A DNA stretch of 64,000 nt from Gracilaria vermiculophylla (GCA_019155205.2 JAHNZQ020000092.1:77539-141538), one strand, 5' to 3'; shown: positions 22,493-34,395, numbered from the stretch's first letter. Program-made: numbers and translations. The notes: generated by a model not told the origin, from the sequence alone.

Positions 22493-22750
22493 TAAGGACG
22501 GTACCAGAACGAGTAAAGCAGTCGAGCTCGTCGATACAGTTTGAACGATAAAGATGTAAAACCAAGTACACAGTTCGTCGAGATGTCTGACGTCTCTACC
22601 GCATTTACAAAGTCACATAGGACTATATGTAGGGTGCAAGGTGAAAAGGCGAGCCAAGAGTAAGTGGACGCCACTAAAAATTACAAGAACGTATAAATGA
22701 GGGGACGCCAAGAAGTGATTACAAGAAATTGAGGAGCTGTCGTATTCATA
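22493..22750 (-). repeat. Element B 5' LTR
   Basis: Pair of 17716-17973. Shared blocks include GTACACAGTTCGTCGAGATG and AAGTGGACGCCACTAAA. Confidence 0.9.
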
Positions 22751-22983
22751 TGGGTGCACAGCAAAACGACCGTAATCTTCCCGTTTTTGGTCAGCAACTG
22801 CCAGCAGACGTTAATACTGCAAGCCAAATACGACTGCGATTGCGGCGAAGCCTATTTTTCATGGAGACTAAATTGTTGTTCGCAAATACGACTTACCTCT
22901 CATACTTTATGGCAAATCCAAACGAAGAAAGAAAGCGAATAGAGCCCCATGTGCCCATGCAACACATTCTTTCGGTTCCCACA

Positions 22984-23268
22984 TGTCGAAATTGTTGTAG
23001 AAGCAAGTAGAAACACCTCCTACGAAAGATATAACTAGAAGGATCTAGAAGCCTATAGAAGGTTTCATAAAACGACATGATCTGCATTTTTATTGGCTTG
23101 TGATAGAAAAGATATGCAACTAAAATAGGTAGTAAACACTGTGTAGGATACTATATAAAAACAGTTCTTGCCCTAGGAGTGACGGAAGAGGGAAATCAAG
23201 CCGATTTATCAAAAACAAAATCTGTTCTTTGAAGTCTATTAAAGTATTGTGCTGCACAATCTACGATT
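22984..23268 (+). repeat. Element F 5' LTR
   Basis: Homologous over its length to a solo LTR in the opposite orientation at 36108-36414 (shared: CTGCATTTTTATT, TTTCATAAAACGAC-like and ACTGCACAA blocks). Ends are approximate. Confidence 0.7.
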
Positions 23269-23288
23269 GTTAATGAGCCTAGCCCACG
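23269..23288 (+). promoter_or_regulatory. Degenerate half-tRNA-Met primer site of element F
   Basis: GTTAATGAGCCTAGCCCACG resembles the Copia-1 site (minus strand GTTATGGGCCCAGCCCACG) with one extra base and two changes. It sits exactly where an LTR/primer-site junction is expected. Confidence 0.55.
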
Positions 23289-23299
23289 CATGAGCTACT

Positions 23300-24099
23300 T
23301 TTCGCAGCTAGTACAACTGTTTTCAAAACAAGCTATCCGACGAGGCACTGAACAATGGCGTGAAAGTTCAGCGAAGTGAAAAAATCGAGTGAAAACATTG
23401 AAGAATCTGTCAACCTGGCCATCAAAATATATTAGGAATTTTTGACCGTTACTGCACTGTACTGGTAGTAGGACAAAGGAAGTAACTTGGAATCTAGATT
23501 TTCGCAGAATCCGAAGAAATGAAAATTATCCGAAAAATGTTGTCCTGTACAGAAGAAACTAGTTCAATATCGTTTCAAACTGGAATATCTGGAATCAGAA
23601 GAAATCAGAAGTTTTTGAAACTTCCTGAATCCGGCAGTGAACAAACGTTGAAACGCATTTCAAAGAAGACTAAAAGAAAACTGTTTTTGTTAATAACTGT
23701 TTAGGTGAAAGATAAATCAGTTCATTGACATCGGAAAATTATTCGTGCCACGACGGAACCAGGGGATTCAAGCACGTTCAAAACCAAAAAAAAAAATTAA
23801 GAAAATGAAATTTCGTTGAAAATTTGCATAAAACATTATCTAAAGAAAAAGAGATATTGGAAAAAAGTAAATGGAGAAGAAGATAGAGCTGTTCTAGATG
23901 AAAAAGCATTAATTTTTATTTGTTTCCAGTTGAAGATGGTAGAATAGTAAATGTTGAAACCTGTGAATCTGAAACAAAAGCCATGAAAGTATTACCAAAA
24001 GTTTGCGAAAATAAGGTAATGGCAAAAAATTATGGATACTGAAAAACGATATCAGTTTTTTATAGCAATACTCCAAAAGGAAATGAACATGAGGAATGT
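23300..24099 (+). pseudogene. Element F gag remnant, first part
   Basis: AT-rich sequence with only short frames and many stops. It is assigned to gag because of its place between the primer site and the later gag motifs, and because its final codons (EHEECF) join in frame to the codons after 25553. No domain is recognisable by itself. Confidence 0.45.
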
Positions 24100-24179
24100 T
24101 TCAACCCTCCCCTCGCGAGGTGTTTTAAAAGCAGAGCTTTCCTCGGGCGAGGCACACGAGCCGGGCGTATCTCGGGGGC

Positions 24180-24673
24180 TGTTAGAACACTGGGGCGATG
24201 GTTGAGAACGTGAACGATGGGCACTAGCCGGGGAGAAGTCGGCGGGTGGACCAAGGTTCATATAGAGAATCAGACCTTCGAAAACGAGGCCACAGTGAAT
24301 GATTTATATGGTACCTCTTCAAATGCACCAGCTATGAACATCTTATTGCCAGCTATGCAAAGCCAAAGCAGATGTCCTTCAGGGGACGGATGTCATTCGT
24401 AAGATGCTTCTAGAACATTCCGTTGTGGACGCGATTCGGATGCTTACATTGACGACAAGAGTAACAATAGGTTCCTGTAATGCCCATGACTTCAAACATA
24501 GCATTATGATATGGCTAGTCATACGTGGTCGCAAAGCCTGTTTATGGCAAACAACACATCGAATCAAACAGCAATTTCATAAGGAATGCATCAAAGTTAC
24601 GTAAACAATAAAAAATTAACTCTCTAACTCATGATTCATATAATAAAAGCATAAAACAATGTAAATCCTAACA
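24180..24673 (-). repeat. Solo LTR (494 bp) with perfect TSD
   Basis: Begins TGTTAG and ends CTAACA, with GGGGC on both sides (24175-24179 and 24674-24678). Its ends match the 103-bp LTR at 63445-63547 in opposite orientation. Orientation is assigned by that match. No internal retrotransposon sequence is attached, so it is a solo LTR. Confidence 0.85.
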
Positions 24674-25212
24674 GGGGCCAAGCCGTTGCAACAGGTGCAA
24701 GAGAAAGAAAACTGGAGAAACCGGGGATCCGATACATCCTGTGATTTAGGCGGTCTCCGTATTTTTTGGTGAGAACGACCTGTAATATATCGGGCTATCT
24801 CGGCGTGGCCTGGTAATATATAGGGCCGCGCAGGTTTCGGGCAGGCCGCGTTGAGAGGGGGAAGGACATAGTCCGAAAGGAGTATGCCGGAGGTCCGGTG
24901 GGGATAACCTCGTAGAACGGCGAACCTGAAAGAAGGGAAGAATAGTCCAGACTACGATTCTCGGCATCACGAGCAGCTAGCTTCCGAAATCCACGGTGTA
25001 CTTCTCCAAGGTTAAAGGGAGTTACCTGCGCGGGCGGCAAGTTCAGACCGAAGATCCCGCTTGGTGCAGTTTGCTGTGCGAGACTGTCGAAGTGTCGCCA
25101 CGCCAAGTACTGTAGCTCAAAGGTAAAAATGGCCGAAGTAACAAATTAAAGAAAATAGCGAAAAACAATGAATCAACCGTGCAAGACAGGCACCAATAGG
25201 CGCCCATACTGT

Positions 25213-25496
25213 AGCCATCGGGCCGTTCGCGGATGTCACGCGTGTGCCACGTCGCGCGACAGGCCCCGGGTCGGTTACTCCGGAGTCCACCGCGCAAACG
25301 GACGCTAATCGCACTCGCGAAGTTTACCGTTCTCATAAGCACGGCCGGACCCGGAGCCATCGGGCCGTTCGCGGATGTCACGCGTGTGCCACGTCGCGCG
25401 ACAGGCCCCGGGTCGGTTACTCCGGAGTCCACCGCGCAAACGGACGCTAATCGCACTCGCGAAATTTACCGTTCTCATAAGCACGGCCGGACCCGG
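25213..25496. repeat. Tandem duplication, two 142-bp units
   Basis: Units 25213-25354 and 25355-25496 are identical apart from about one base (CGAAGTTT versus CGAAATTT). Such identity implies a very recent duplication. The unit is GC-rich and non-coding as far as can be judged. Confidence 0.92.
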
Positions 25497-25553
25497 ATTC
25501 AGTGAACCGGTAAAGTGCCGGGAAAACCGTCCCTGAAGGGCGTTGCAGTTCAA

Positions 25554-26660
25554 GTCTAATACGCTTTTAGAAAAAGAACCGGCAAAAGAACATATTGAAT
25601 AACAAAAACGTGTGAAAACAAAACTACAACAGTTTGGAACACAAGAGTCTAAATATGAAAACATAAAGAGACTTTTAAAAAGTTTATCGAAAAGCTACGA
25701 AAGCTTAGTTGTGAAATTCGAAAAATCTCAGAAAACTTAAGTCTTGAAGAAATACACGCTTGAGTATTACGTGAAGAATCAAGGAAAAGGAAAAGTCAAG
25801 CAAATAGAAGCTATGGCACAATTTTAAAAGGATAGTCTCTCTACAAACAGAGATTGGATTTTAATTTAAAATGGAACTACGGCGCGGGAAAAGGCCACAT
25901 AATTGCTTATCATTGGAAATCCACTACCAACTACAATCAACCGTCAACGCAGAAAGGCACATATGAAAACAGTGGAACAGTGTTTATGGTAAACAAGGAT
26001 CCTACAAAATTATTTTGGAACATGGTACTTTGATTCTGGTGCAATATTTTGTATGAAAACTGACATAAAGTGGTTCACGGAAAATAATACTCACAATATA
26101 GACCCTATCTCAATAAGGCTTAGAGACAGAACAACAGTATACTTTCATCAACAAAAGAAATGTTGATATTAGAATATTATTAAATAGAAAACTATTTTCT
26201 ATGTCAGTCCAAGATGTCCTCTATGGGGCCCAAATTACCACGTGTATATTATCTGTTGCGCCAATGGATTTACGAAGACACAAAATCCATTTCAAAAGTT
26301 GTTTATGTTGTGTAACATTGAAAACGTCGAGAAATACGATATTTGAAATAAGAAGAGATAATGAAATGTATAGCTTTAAAAGCTCAAAGGTTATCAAACA
26401 ATTAAATTCAGCACATGCAGCCACTTTTTAGGAAGCAAATGTATGACACGCAAGACTGAGACATCCGGAGAATTCTGCAATGGAACAAATTATTTCCATG
26501 AAAACCGCACATGGTCTTCCAGAAAAGTTAGAAAAAAGGAAAATATTAGTTCATGCATAGGATGTGCTTTCGGGAAACGGACTTCTAAAACATTTAACGT
26601 CTCAGGAAACTTCTTTGTTATAAAAAAAACTGAAACTTGTACGTACAGGCATATGCGGCC
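25554..26660 (+). pseudogene. Element F gag end, protease and integrase zinc region
   Basis: Gag motifs resume (IKRLLKSLSKSYESLVVKFE). The Copia protease follows with TWYFDSGAIFCM near 26020, keeping the Asp-Ser-Gly catalytic site. SVQDVLYGAQITTCILSVAP (26201) and a CIGCAFGKRT zinc-finger motif lead to ICGPM at the edge of element G. The frame is split by stops between these blocks. Confidence 0.78.
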
Positions 26661-26665
26661 CTATG

Positions 26666-26923
26666 TGAAATGAATAGGAGTAGGTAGACGGTCGGTAGAA
26701 TAAATCTGTTATTGAGTAGCCTGATGCTTCTGTTAATCGAGAGCACCACGCCTTTGTATAGACTTTAGACTCTCCCCATTGAATAAATCTAGAACAGAGT
26801 TGTGATTTGTTCAGCACAGCAAGCTGAGCTGGACAATTTCCAGGAAGTTGTACTGACATGGATGAACAACCTTTTGACGCCCCAATAAATAAACAAAGTG
26901 TAACTTGCAAACCGTTTGTCACG
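26666..26923 (-). repeat. Element G 3' LTR
   Basis: About 258 bp. It shares TAGGTAGACGGT-like, CAGCACAGCAAGCTGAGCTG and AATAAATAAA blocks with 32820-33717. On the minus strand it is preceded by GGAAAGGGGAA, a polypurine tract. Confidence 0.85.
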
Positions 26924-27293
26924 GAATTCCCCTTTCCGGACTATTGATGTCCTCGTCAATGATATTGGGGTAGTTTTCCTGCTTGAAGAATACATATTCC
27001 TGCCCTACTCCAGTAATGCTTGAACCTTTGTCAACAAAGAATGTCTTGTATAATCTCTCAGCATCATGAGTGGGTTCTCCTTTCATAAAAGTCAGAAACT
27101 GATATCCCCGTCCTCTTTTCCTGTGCTTCAGAATAGCTGCAACTTCATATTTTTCGCCTTCTTCTTTTTGTATCGGTTCTGGTCTTGGCTGAACCGATGC
27201 AGCTATATCAACTGTTTGTTCCTTGTGCGGTATCGTACGGCTGAAATGGACAATAGGATGAATCTTTATATGATCAGGGATCTCAAGATTCAA
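26924..27293 (-). pseudogene. Element G integrase tail with chromodomain
   Basis: HPIVHFSRTIPH is the usual linker just before the chromodomain. YEVAAILKHRKRGRGYQFLTF and EPTHDAER are chromodomain-like. The short frame runs almost to the LTR. Confidence 0.8.
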
Positions 27294-27473
27294 AACGTTC
27301 TTTCCAATTTACTTAACGATTTGGAGAGGGCCGACTCTTCTAGCACTTAGAATATCAGATTCTTGAGACTTCGCTCAAGCATCCTTGGACAATGACCTGT
27401 TGAGCCAACCTCGTCCTCCAAATTCATATTTAGGAACCCGATACTTCATAAAAGAACACGCGCTTTAGCCAGC

Positions 27474-28447
27474 TTATGCAATTTTGTAAGAGTATTGTGC
27501 ATCTTCAAGTGAGTATTTCAGCCTGTCCTCTATTTCTTCCACATTTTGTACTGGTATCTGTTTTTCAGAAAGCATGTCAAGCCGAGACTTCGGTGGCCAT
27601 CCAAGACCCAACTCTAACGGTGACATCCCAAGACCATCCACCACTGCAGAGTTGTATGCAAACTCAGCTGCAGGCAGCAGTTCATCCAAGTCATTTTGGT
27701 GGTAAGCGAAATAACAACGTACACAGTTCTCAACCATTCTGTTCATTATTTCAGTCGCTCCATCAGTCTGCGGATGTTTGCTTGTATAGAGTTTCAGCCT
27801 AACTCCACAAAGCTTCATCAGATTATCCCAAAACGTGGATTTGAACTATGGATCTTTGGCTGAGGTTGTGCTATGCGGCATTCTCTGCTGCTCAAAAAGT
27901 TTGAGATGAATCTTTTTGCTGTGTTTTCAGCTGTGGTATTAATAGTGTAACTTACGAAATAAAATCTTCTAGTCAACCGGTCAATCCATGTAGTTATAGC
28001 ATGAAGCCCCCCTTCTCACTTGGATAAATTTACTATGAAGCTTGTAGACAGTGAGCCTCATCTTCTCTCTGGTAATTTTAAAGATTCTAGGTCTTTTAAC
28101 TTCTCTTGATTTGAGTCCGTTAATTGCTGACACCTCATACCTACTTCTGCATGCTTCCTAACATCTCAAATTTTGTGCCTTCAAGGGGAATCGCAAAGTT
28201 TCGATAATTTCTTTGCAAACTTAAAAGAACCACTTATCTCAGAATCATATCCTAGTTGCAATATGTGGGACACGGACGATCCCGGTATGCAAAGATTTCC
28301 ATTTTGCAAGAATCTTTCACAGTCCGTTCTGAACATTGGGAGCATCTTTTCCAGTTTCCGTCTTTGAATACGATCGTCTGGACATCCGTATTTCATGGCT
28401 TTTACAACAGGAGCAAAGAATTGATCCTCATTGTATCGAGTCACCAC
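27474..28447 (-). pseudogene. Element G integrase
   Basis: The core end has SKHPQTDGATEIMNRMVENCV (catalytic Glu region) and LLPAAEFAYNSAV. The N-terminal zinc region appears at 28181-28447 (RYNEDQFF, then HILQLGYDS). Stops and shifts separate the parts, and the first catalytic Asp region is eroded. Confidence 0.8.
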
Positions 28448-28619
28448 GTCTTAACGTTTGACATATGGCACTTCAACGGCATTGTATAATAAACCACAGC
28501 CAATCTTTTCCACAATATGAGGAGCTCTAAATAGAACATCTCCTAAGACGTGTATCTTACCAGGTTTAGGAGTTATAGAAAATATTCCGAAGTTTCCAAG
28601 AGTTTCAAGGCATCTCGAT

Positions 28620-28838
28620 TTATTTCTGCTTAATTTCGGTTTTTACAAAGAAAATCTTTAGAACTTGGTTGTCTGTAAAGACTTTGAATCCTTTCAAATA
28701 ACATCTGAACCTCTTGAATAATGAGATGAGCGCAAGAAGCTCTCTGACATAAGCTGTATAGACGGACTCTGTTGGGGATATCTTCTTTGAATAGAAGACA
28801 ATAACACGGTCTCTCCCCGTTTCATTACGTTGTGTCAA
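28620..28838 (-). pseudogene. Element G RNase H fragment
   Basis: VIVFYSKKISPTESVYTAYVRELLALISLFKRFRCYL and FTDNQVLKIFF (quoted in part) give the Gypsy RNase H signature. The segment is partial, with breaks on both sides. Confidence 0.8.
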
Positions 28839-29202
28839 AGTTCATCCAACAGCGGTCTGTTAAGCATCAATGTGACGTATGAACGGCTTGCTCCAATCTG
28901 GCAATACCAAAATTAGTGCATTTGGGATTGCTTCTTTTACCTTCTGAAAGGCTTCATCACATTTTTCATTCCATATCTCGATACCTTGATATTTCTCTCT
29001 CAGATTTGTTATTGGAGCAGCTAATTCTGAAAACTTTGATATTAACCGTCGAAAAAGTTACAGTAGTTACAGGAAACTTCTGAATTCAAATAAGGATTTC
29101 GGCTTTGACCAAGTCTTCAATACTTCGATCTTAAATGGCTTAAACGTCAGTCTATCCATATTGACAAAAATCCCTAGTAATTCGTTTTCTATTTTCATAA
29201 AC

Positions 29203-29879
29203 TCACACTTCTCTTGAGACATATACATTTTTTTCTTTTAATTGACGCAATACAGTTTCCAAGTGCTTCAGGTGATTTTCTTTATCTTTACTGAAAATCA
29301 GGAGATCATCCATATAGGTTACCAGAAAGTAATCAATACAATCATAAAAGAGGAGGTTCATCAATGTTTGAAAAGTCCCAGAAGCATTACGAAGCCCCCT
29401 GGGCATAAGAAGATACATAAATTGCCCGTACTTTGTGTTGAACGCAGTTTTCTCGATATTTTCTGGCTTCACCCGTATTTGATGGAATCCTGACTTAAGA
29501 TCTACCTCGGAGAAATCTTTTGCTCCTCCAAGCCTGCCTAGTATCTCATCCGATCTCGTGATGGGAGCGTTATTTTTCTGGGTGAGTCTATTAAGTGCTC
29601 GATACTCTACGCCTTTTCTTAGTTTTCCGTTTTGTTTCGCGAAAAATAATGAAGCTCCATACTGTGGTTTGCTTGGTCTTGTCTCCCTTGATTTCAGCAA
29701 CTTCTCCACATATTCCTTTGCTGCTTCTCACTCGACGGGAGGCAGCTGAAATAACGGTGGTATGGAGGCTTCGAGTCCTCTTTAACCTGGATCTCATGAT
29801 CAACGGATTTCTTTGGTGGCAATCCAGGCGGCAACTCTGTTTTGAAAACAGACTCGAATTCTGCAAGCAGTCGCTCCAA
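29203..29879 (-). pseudogene. Element G reverse transcriptase
   Basis: ASLFFAKQNGKLRKGVEYRAL, EVDLKSGFHQIRVK, LLMPRGLRNASGTFQTLMN and VTYMDDLLIFSKD in order: a standard Ty3/Gypsy RT with the YMDD box intact. The upstream frame to 29879 gives the RT N-terminal lead. 168 codons are open in the main frame. Confidence 0.9.
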
Positions 29880-29902
29880 CCTGTCATTTTTTTAGTGGGC
29901 TT

Positions 29903-30373
29903 TTATCCCTCCGCATGCGTAACCTCTCGGATCGTAACTTGAAACAATTCAACTTTCATCTTGTTCTTTATCATCATTCTTGGAAACGTTTTCACACCTA
30001 TATTCGTTACTTGAATCCTTTTATCATTCTTTTGAATCGTTAGAATAACATCGGGTCCAACCTTCACAATTATTTGTTCATAATCGACTATTGGATTGTG
30101 GGCAACACGCCACGGAATTCTAATTAGAACATCATCCTTGAAGTAGGCAACGATCCAATTAGACGTATAGGTATGAGCTCCATGTCCTATAGTCCTATTG
30201 GGTATGATTTCTGATGCTTCTTCCTTTGTTCCTTTCAGCGAGTGCCCAACAGCAACGGTTTCCAAACAATTGTGAAACACATTTCTGCTTCTATACTTGG
30301 CCAGAACCTCTCTGCTTACCTCGTTAGTATTACCTCCATCATCTTTCAGTACTTTCACACAAAGTCCATTCAT
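29903..30373 (-). pseudogene. Element G protease-like region
   Basis: MNGLCVKVLKDDGGNTNEVS fits the retropepsin start, with Asp-Asp-Gly at the usual Asp-Thr-Gly. The rest (VDYEQIIVKVGPDVI) is the domain's C-terminal half. It is interrupted upstream at 30397 by a solo LTR. Confidence 0.7.
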
Positions 30374-30396
30374 AGTACCACTCCGTACAAGAAACG

Positions 30397-30949
30397 TGTA
30401 GTACAGTGGATCCTAAGGTGATATTGTAGAGTGGCTTTATGGCACAATACTTCTAAGAAGGGATCGTATTTTATTAACTGAGCCACGTGGTGCATAAGTC
30501 GGCCCGCGTGCGCTACAGTATCATTGAGGGACGGTAAAGTTTACATTTATTTTAGTTAATTTGTGCAGGTAATCACAATAGTAGGGAGACCTGTCGAGGT
30601 TGGCTTTTGGTTTGATATTTCATCTGTCGTTTGAGCTCTACATCTGGGGAAGTAGAGCATGCACCCTTGAGTCTACGTCTGTTTTTCCAGTTGGAGACTT
30701 TCGTCGAACATCCCAATGTTTCTAAGCCGCCAATCCCCAGTTCGCCCCGTAGCAGCGCCTGTAGGAGCATTTTCCGCCCATTGAACCTCCCCCTCCGCTT
30801 GGTGTTGGCGGATACTATTTCAGAATTCCCTCGGCTCGCGACAGCGACTACCGGAGACCACCTTTAGAAACTGGCGCCTATGGAGTCAACAAAAACTCCT
30901 AACGGACGTCGTGCACTAGCACTTGGAAAGGAGACGTGACGGTACCACA
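30397..30949 (+). repeat. Solo LTR of family S, copy 1
   Basis: A 553-bp unit beginning TGTAGTACAGTGG and ending GTACCACA, homologous to 54897-55450 (same strand), 56931-57483 and 59263-59815 (opposite strand). It splits element G between gag and protease. No convincing TSD was seen. Confidence 0.88.
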
Positions 30950-31974
30950 TAGAGTATCTACGGGTATAGGTCCTTCCACAACAGAATTATCATTACAATT
31001 CCTAATCATGGAAGTTGACTCTGCAGCGGAGAAATTTGGCACATCATGGCCCTCTTCTCTTCTCAAGGCCTTCATTTCGTCTTTTAGAGAATTCAACGCG
31101 CTCTACAAGCGGCTGATTACACTCTCTTCGTGTCCAGCCTGAGTGATTACTATTGCTTTTGGTGGACTACTCCATTTTTCCAAGAACGCAAGTCGTTTTC
31201 AGGAATCTTGTTTGTTTCCGTGTTGTTCCCCTGAACAGTCTTTTCTTTGCGTTGTTTCTTTCCATTAGTTTGTTTCCACAGACGGCATCCAGGCGCATGA
31301 CAAAGAAAAAAGGCATTGTTATTCAAATCTCCCACTTGCTCAGCACTCATTTCTCGCTGATTATTTTTGTCTTTTGGAAAATGCCAATCCCCATGGGAAC
31401 TTGTCTTGTCTGAAAAACTGTACTGGGTCCAAAACCGAGCCGAGAGGAGAATCTTGCACTATAGAAAGCTCCATCGACGTCTAGCGCAATCTTCGCTGCT
31501 TCTTCAGGCATTGTTGGACTGGCTTTGCGAACTTCCAGAAGAATATGAGACTTCCATCCTTCGGCGAATCTGGCCAGCTTATCGAAATCACTTATCCTTG
31601 GAATGTCGATCACAATGTTTCGAAAATCAGACAAATAGATGGCTACACTGGTTTGCTGCTTTTTATTTATAGAGTCTGTCCCATGCTTTCAAAATACTAT
31701 CTTTGGGCACAAAATTGTTCTCACCACATAGTGTAGAGACTTTCCTAGTAGGCGAAACCTTTTAATCCACTACCAGCGTAAACCACCAGTTCGCAGCTGG
31801 ACCCGTCATATAAATTGAGGCAAAATCGACTGCAGTACGTACATCATGGTCAACATCTTGCCCAATTTGAACCAGACAAAGATATTCCTCAACGGTGTGT
31901 AAATATGCGTGAACAGTCAAGGCATCATGGTGGCCTTCAAACGTATCGGGCTTCAACGGTTTCATGAAAGACAT
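30950..31974 (-). pseudogene. Element G gag
   Basis: Retrotransposon gag in pieces: FMKPLKPDTFEGHHDALTVH, FASIYMTGPAANWWFTLV (31762-31974), FRNIVIDIPRISDFDKLARF (31347-31634), and the gag end DVPNFSAAESTSM near 31000. It has several frame changes, and no zinc knuckle was noticed. Confidence 0.78.
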
Positions 31975-32819
31975 GTTGAACTGTTTTTCCTCTCAATAAA
32001 AACAATCTTCTTCTTGATATTTAAAGCACCCATAAGGAAGGTCTTTTGGTCCCATGTATGTCATCTTCGCCGGAAGGGTTACAAAATTCAATAACTCTAA
32101 CAATAGTTGACACTATGAAAGTACTGCTCAGCCGTCTTTTCAGGATATCCCCACGAGTCTGCATACAATCACATGGTGTGATGTAGTCAATGGAAACCTT
32201 AATGGTGTCCTTATCTTAATAACGCAGCTTCACAAGTCGACCGTGACATATGGTGTACAGCGCGTTGAGAGAACCTAGAAATGTCTACCTCGTCCAAGGC
32301 TTGAATGTGTTTTGCTCACAAGCTTTATTCGCAACCAGTGCTCAGCAAGTCTAACCTAGATAGCAGCCGACAAGTCAGGATGGTTGAGCGGATGCCTGGA
32401 CTTACAGCAGCTGCACGTGGTCGGTAAACAGTGTTTCGTAATCTTCCGCTTTTATCTGCACCCGACATCTACGGACAAACCACAGGACACTGCAAGGGTG
32501 GCTTTAACACCCAATCTACAGTAGATATAGCCCCAGTACTGTGTCAATGGTTACGTGGCTCTTCTGCCCGCAGGTTAACCAACTGTGAACAACTCTACAC
32601 AGATTAGAAAAATCAGCACAGTTGCTTTCCAATATAGTATTGGACAAAACCAAGACAGTTTCCAGATGATCTGGTATCCTATTCCCAAGAATCAGATATC
32701 AAAATCAAAACCAAATCTCGAAAAATTAAGATAATTATAGAGAGCTCCACGTTTATATAGACCGGTTTTCTCTTCAATCGAGGCCGCCACAGCGGTCAAA
32801 ATGGTTGAGATGCTACCCG
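31975..32819. other. Element G 5' leader
   Basis: Between gag and the 5' LTR; no long frame. On the minus strand the first bases after the LTR read CGGGTAGCATCTCAACC, a candidate primer-binding site for a tRNA ending GGTTGAGATGCTA; the tRNA was not identified. Confidence 0.55.
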
Positions 32820-33717
32820 TGAATTGAAAGGGAGTAGGTAAACGGTAGATTGAATAAGACTTTTCTTGCATTGCCTGATATTTCTGATAATCAAGAGCCC
32901 CTTGCCTTTAGTTGGACTTTATATTTGTAGAATATTCGTGCAGGGCTACGACACATGATGGAAAAATTTGTACGAACCCCATCGGGCTCATGGCTACAAT
33001 ACAGTACACAAAAACGGCGTATAGTATTCATGTGTTACATACAGTTGCGTGTATGCAGATGCACTCAACATGAAATAACTACGCTGGCCACGGAATCTGT
33101 CCATTCTAGTAGCGAGTAATTCTCGTCACAGATTACGTGCATGGATAACATCCAAACAACTAATAGATATTTAGTTGTAGGAGATTCAGAGTTTTAGAAA
33201 AGTATAAAAAGAAAAGGTCGGCAAGAACGTTGCCAACTTGTCTAACAACAATTAAGAACATATAAATTCAACGCTATCTCATCGGGAGACCGCGCATACT
33301 TTGCAACTACAGCCTATCAGTCCCACGACTAACGCAACGCCTTCAAAGGCGTATACGTTTGAAGCTTTGAAAGATACGTGGTAGATTCCGCAGTTCCTTT
33401 TGGACTCAGGCTCATCAGGGGGCCGTCAGTCCTCTCGCATCTGTGAGAGTAGTTTTTTTTTAATTTACACAGCTCAGCAGAGAGTCGCGAATTAGAGGAT
33501 CTACTGGAACATACTCATTGCGCCTAAGCAGTTTTGATAATACTTTACCCTATCCTCGACAAATTCTTCCCATTAGAGAATTCTAGGACCGAGTTGTAAA
33601 TGGTACAGCATAGCAAGCTGAGCTGGCCAGTTTCCAGAAAGTTCTAATGACGTCGATGAACTATCTTCCGACGCCCGACTAAATAAATAAAGTGCAACTT
33701 GTAAAACGTTTATCACA
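32820..33717 (-). repeat. Element G 5' LTR, interrupted
   Basis: Homologous to 26666-26923 at both ends (32820-32925 and 33562-33717), with a 636-bp insertion between. Confidence 0.82.
32926..33561. repeat. Probable solo LTR inside the G 5' LTR
   Basis: A 636-bp insertion with ends TGT...ACA. It contains AGTATAAAAAG (near 33205) as a possible TATA box and no coding frame. The ends suggest a solo LTR of a further family. Flanks ATATT and AATTC are not a clean TSD, and no second copy is in the window. Confidence 0.5.
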
Positions 33718-33722
33718 CTGTG

Positions 33723-34395
33723 ACAACTTATTCAAAAGGAGAAAAATTATATTCCATTTGGTTTGTTGACGACTTCACTAGAAAAGCAATTGCATATTTT
33801 CTAATATACCAGACCATGGCTCTGAAGACGACAAAAGCTTTTGTCAAGATGATAGAAAATCAAGAAAGCAAAACTGTTAAAAGAATCAGAAGCGATCGTG
33901 GAAAACAATATACGTCGAAATCACTTCAAGACTTTTGAAGTGAAAAAGAAATGATCTATGAACCAACGGCATCCTACCTATCTCAAGGGAACGGCATTGA
34001 AGAAAGATTGAACAGAACTCTTTGTGAAAAAGCAAGATATATGACCTATCTCAAAAGTATTTCAAAATCGTTTTGTGAAGAAGCAATTCAAACAGCAAAT
34101 CAATTAAGAAATATTTTACCGACAATTTTTTTGACAATTTTAGTCCATATGAAAAACGGTTTGGAAGAAAACCAGATGTCTCTAATTTACGTGCCTTCGA
34201 TTTAAAGCGTATGTTTTTATTCCAAGAAACTATAGAAGCAAATTTGGTGAAAGATTAGAAGTCTGCATATTCCTTGGATGTTACAACAAAAGTTATCGTT
34301 TTATGGATAATAAAATTAAGAAGTTGATCATTACTCGAAAGGTAAAATACATTAAAGGTGGAATAATGGAAAGAAGAATTGTTTGATCTGATGCT
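33723..34395 (+). pseudogene. Element F integrase, second part
   Basis: Resumes F integrase directly after the TSD: KLYSIWFVDDFTRKAIAYF (first Asp), IRSDRGKQYTSKSLQDF (second Asp) and SQGNGIEERLNRTLCEKA (Glu). The post-integrase block FKAYVFIPRNYRSKFGERLE follows in another frame to about 34395. A stop after QDF and a shift near 34200 are present. Apart from these the catalytic triad is visible. Confidence 0.85.

Larger units (their letters stand above)
17716..22750 (-). mobile_element. Copia-type retrotransposon B
   Basis: A 5.0-kb element on the minus strand with two 258-bp LTRs. It has a half-tRNA-Met primer-binding site, gag with a zinc knuckle, integrase, a Tudor-like linker, RT and RNase H in Copia order. 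TGGGA (17711-17715) and TGGGT (22751-22755) are a likely 5-bp TSD with one mismatch. LTRs differ by roughly 5-8 percent by eye, and the polyprotein has several frame breaks. It is the best preserved member of the A/B family here. Confidence 0.9.
24105..25548. mobile_element. GC-rich insertion of unknown class in element F
   Basis: A GC-rich block inside AT-rich element F, flanked by TTCAA (24100-24104 and 25549-25553). Taking out the block and one TTCAA restores the F gag frame. Its ends (CCCTCCCC... and ...GTTGCAG) show neither TG/CA nor terminal inverted repeats. Without the solo LTR it carries, it is about 945 bp. It contains a 142-bp tandem duplication. No coding domain was recognised. 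Confidence 0.65.
26666..33717 (-). mobile_element. Gypsy chromovirus-like retrotransposon G
   Basis: Minus-strand Gypsy element inserted in the integrase of F: LTRs at 26666-26923 and 32820-33717 (the latter holding an insertion) and TSD CTATG/CTGTG (26661-26665, 33718-33722). Internally it has gag, protease, RT, RNase H, integrase and a chromodomain. A solo LTR of another family lies at 30397-30949. The element is moderately decayed; RT keeps YMDD. Confidence 0.88.

Noticed and set aside
25043..25664. Minus-strand frames over the 142-bp duplication
   Set aside because: They repeat the same short Arg/Gly-rich segment because of the DNA duplication; no start context or domain.
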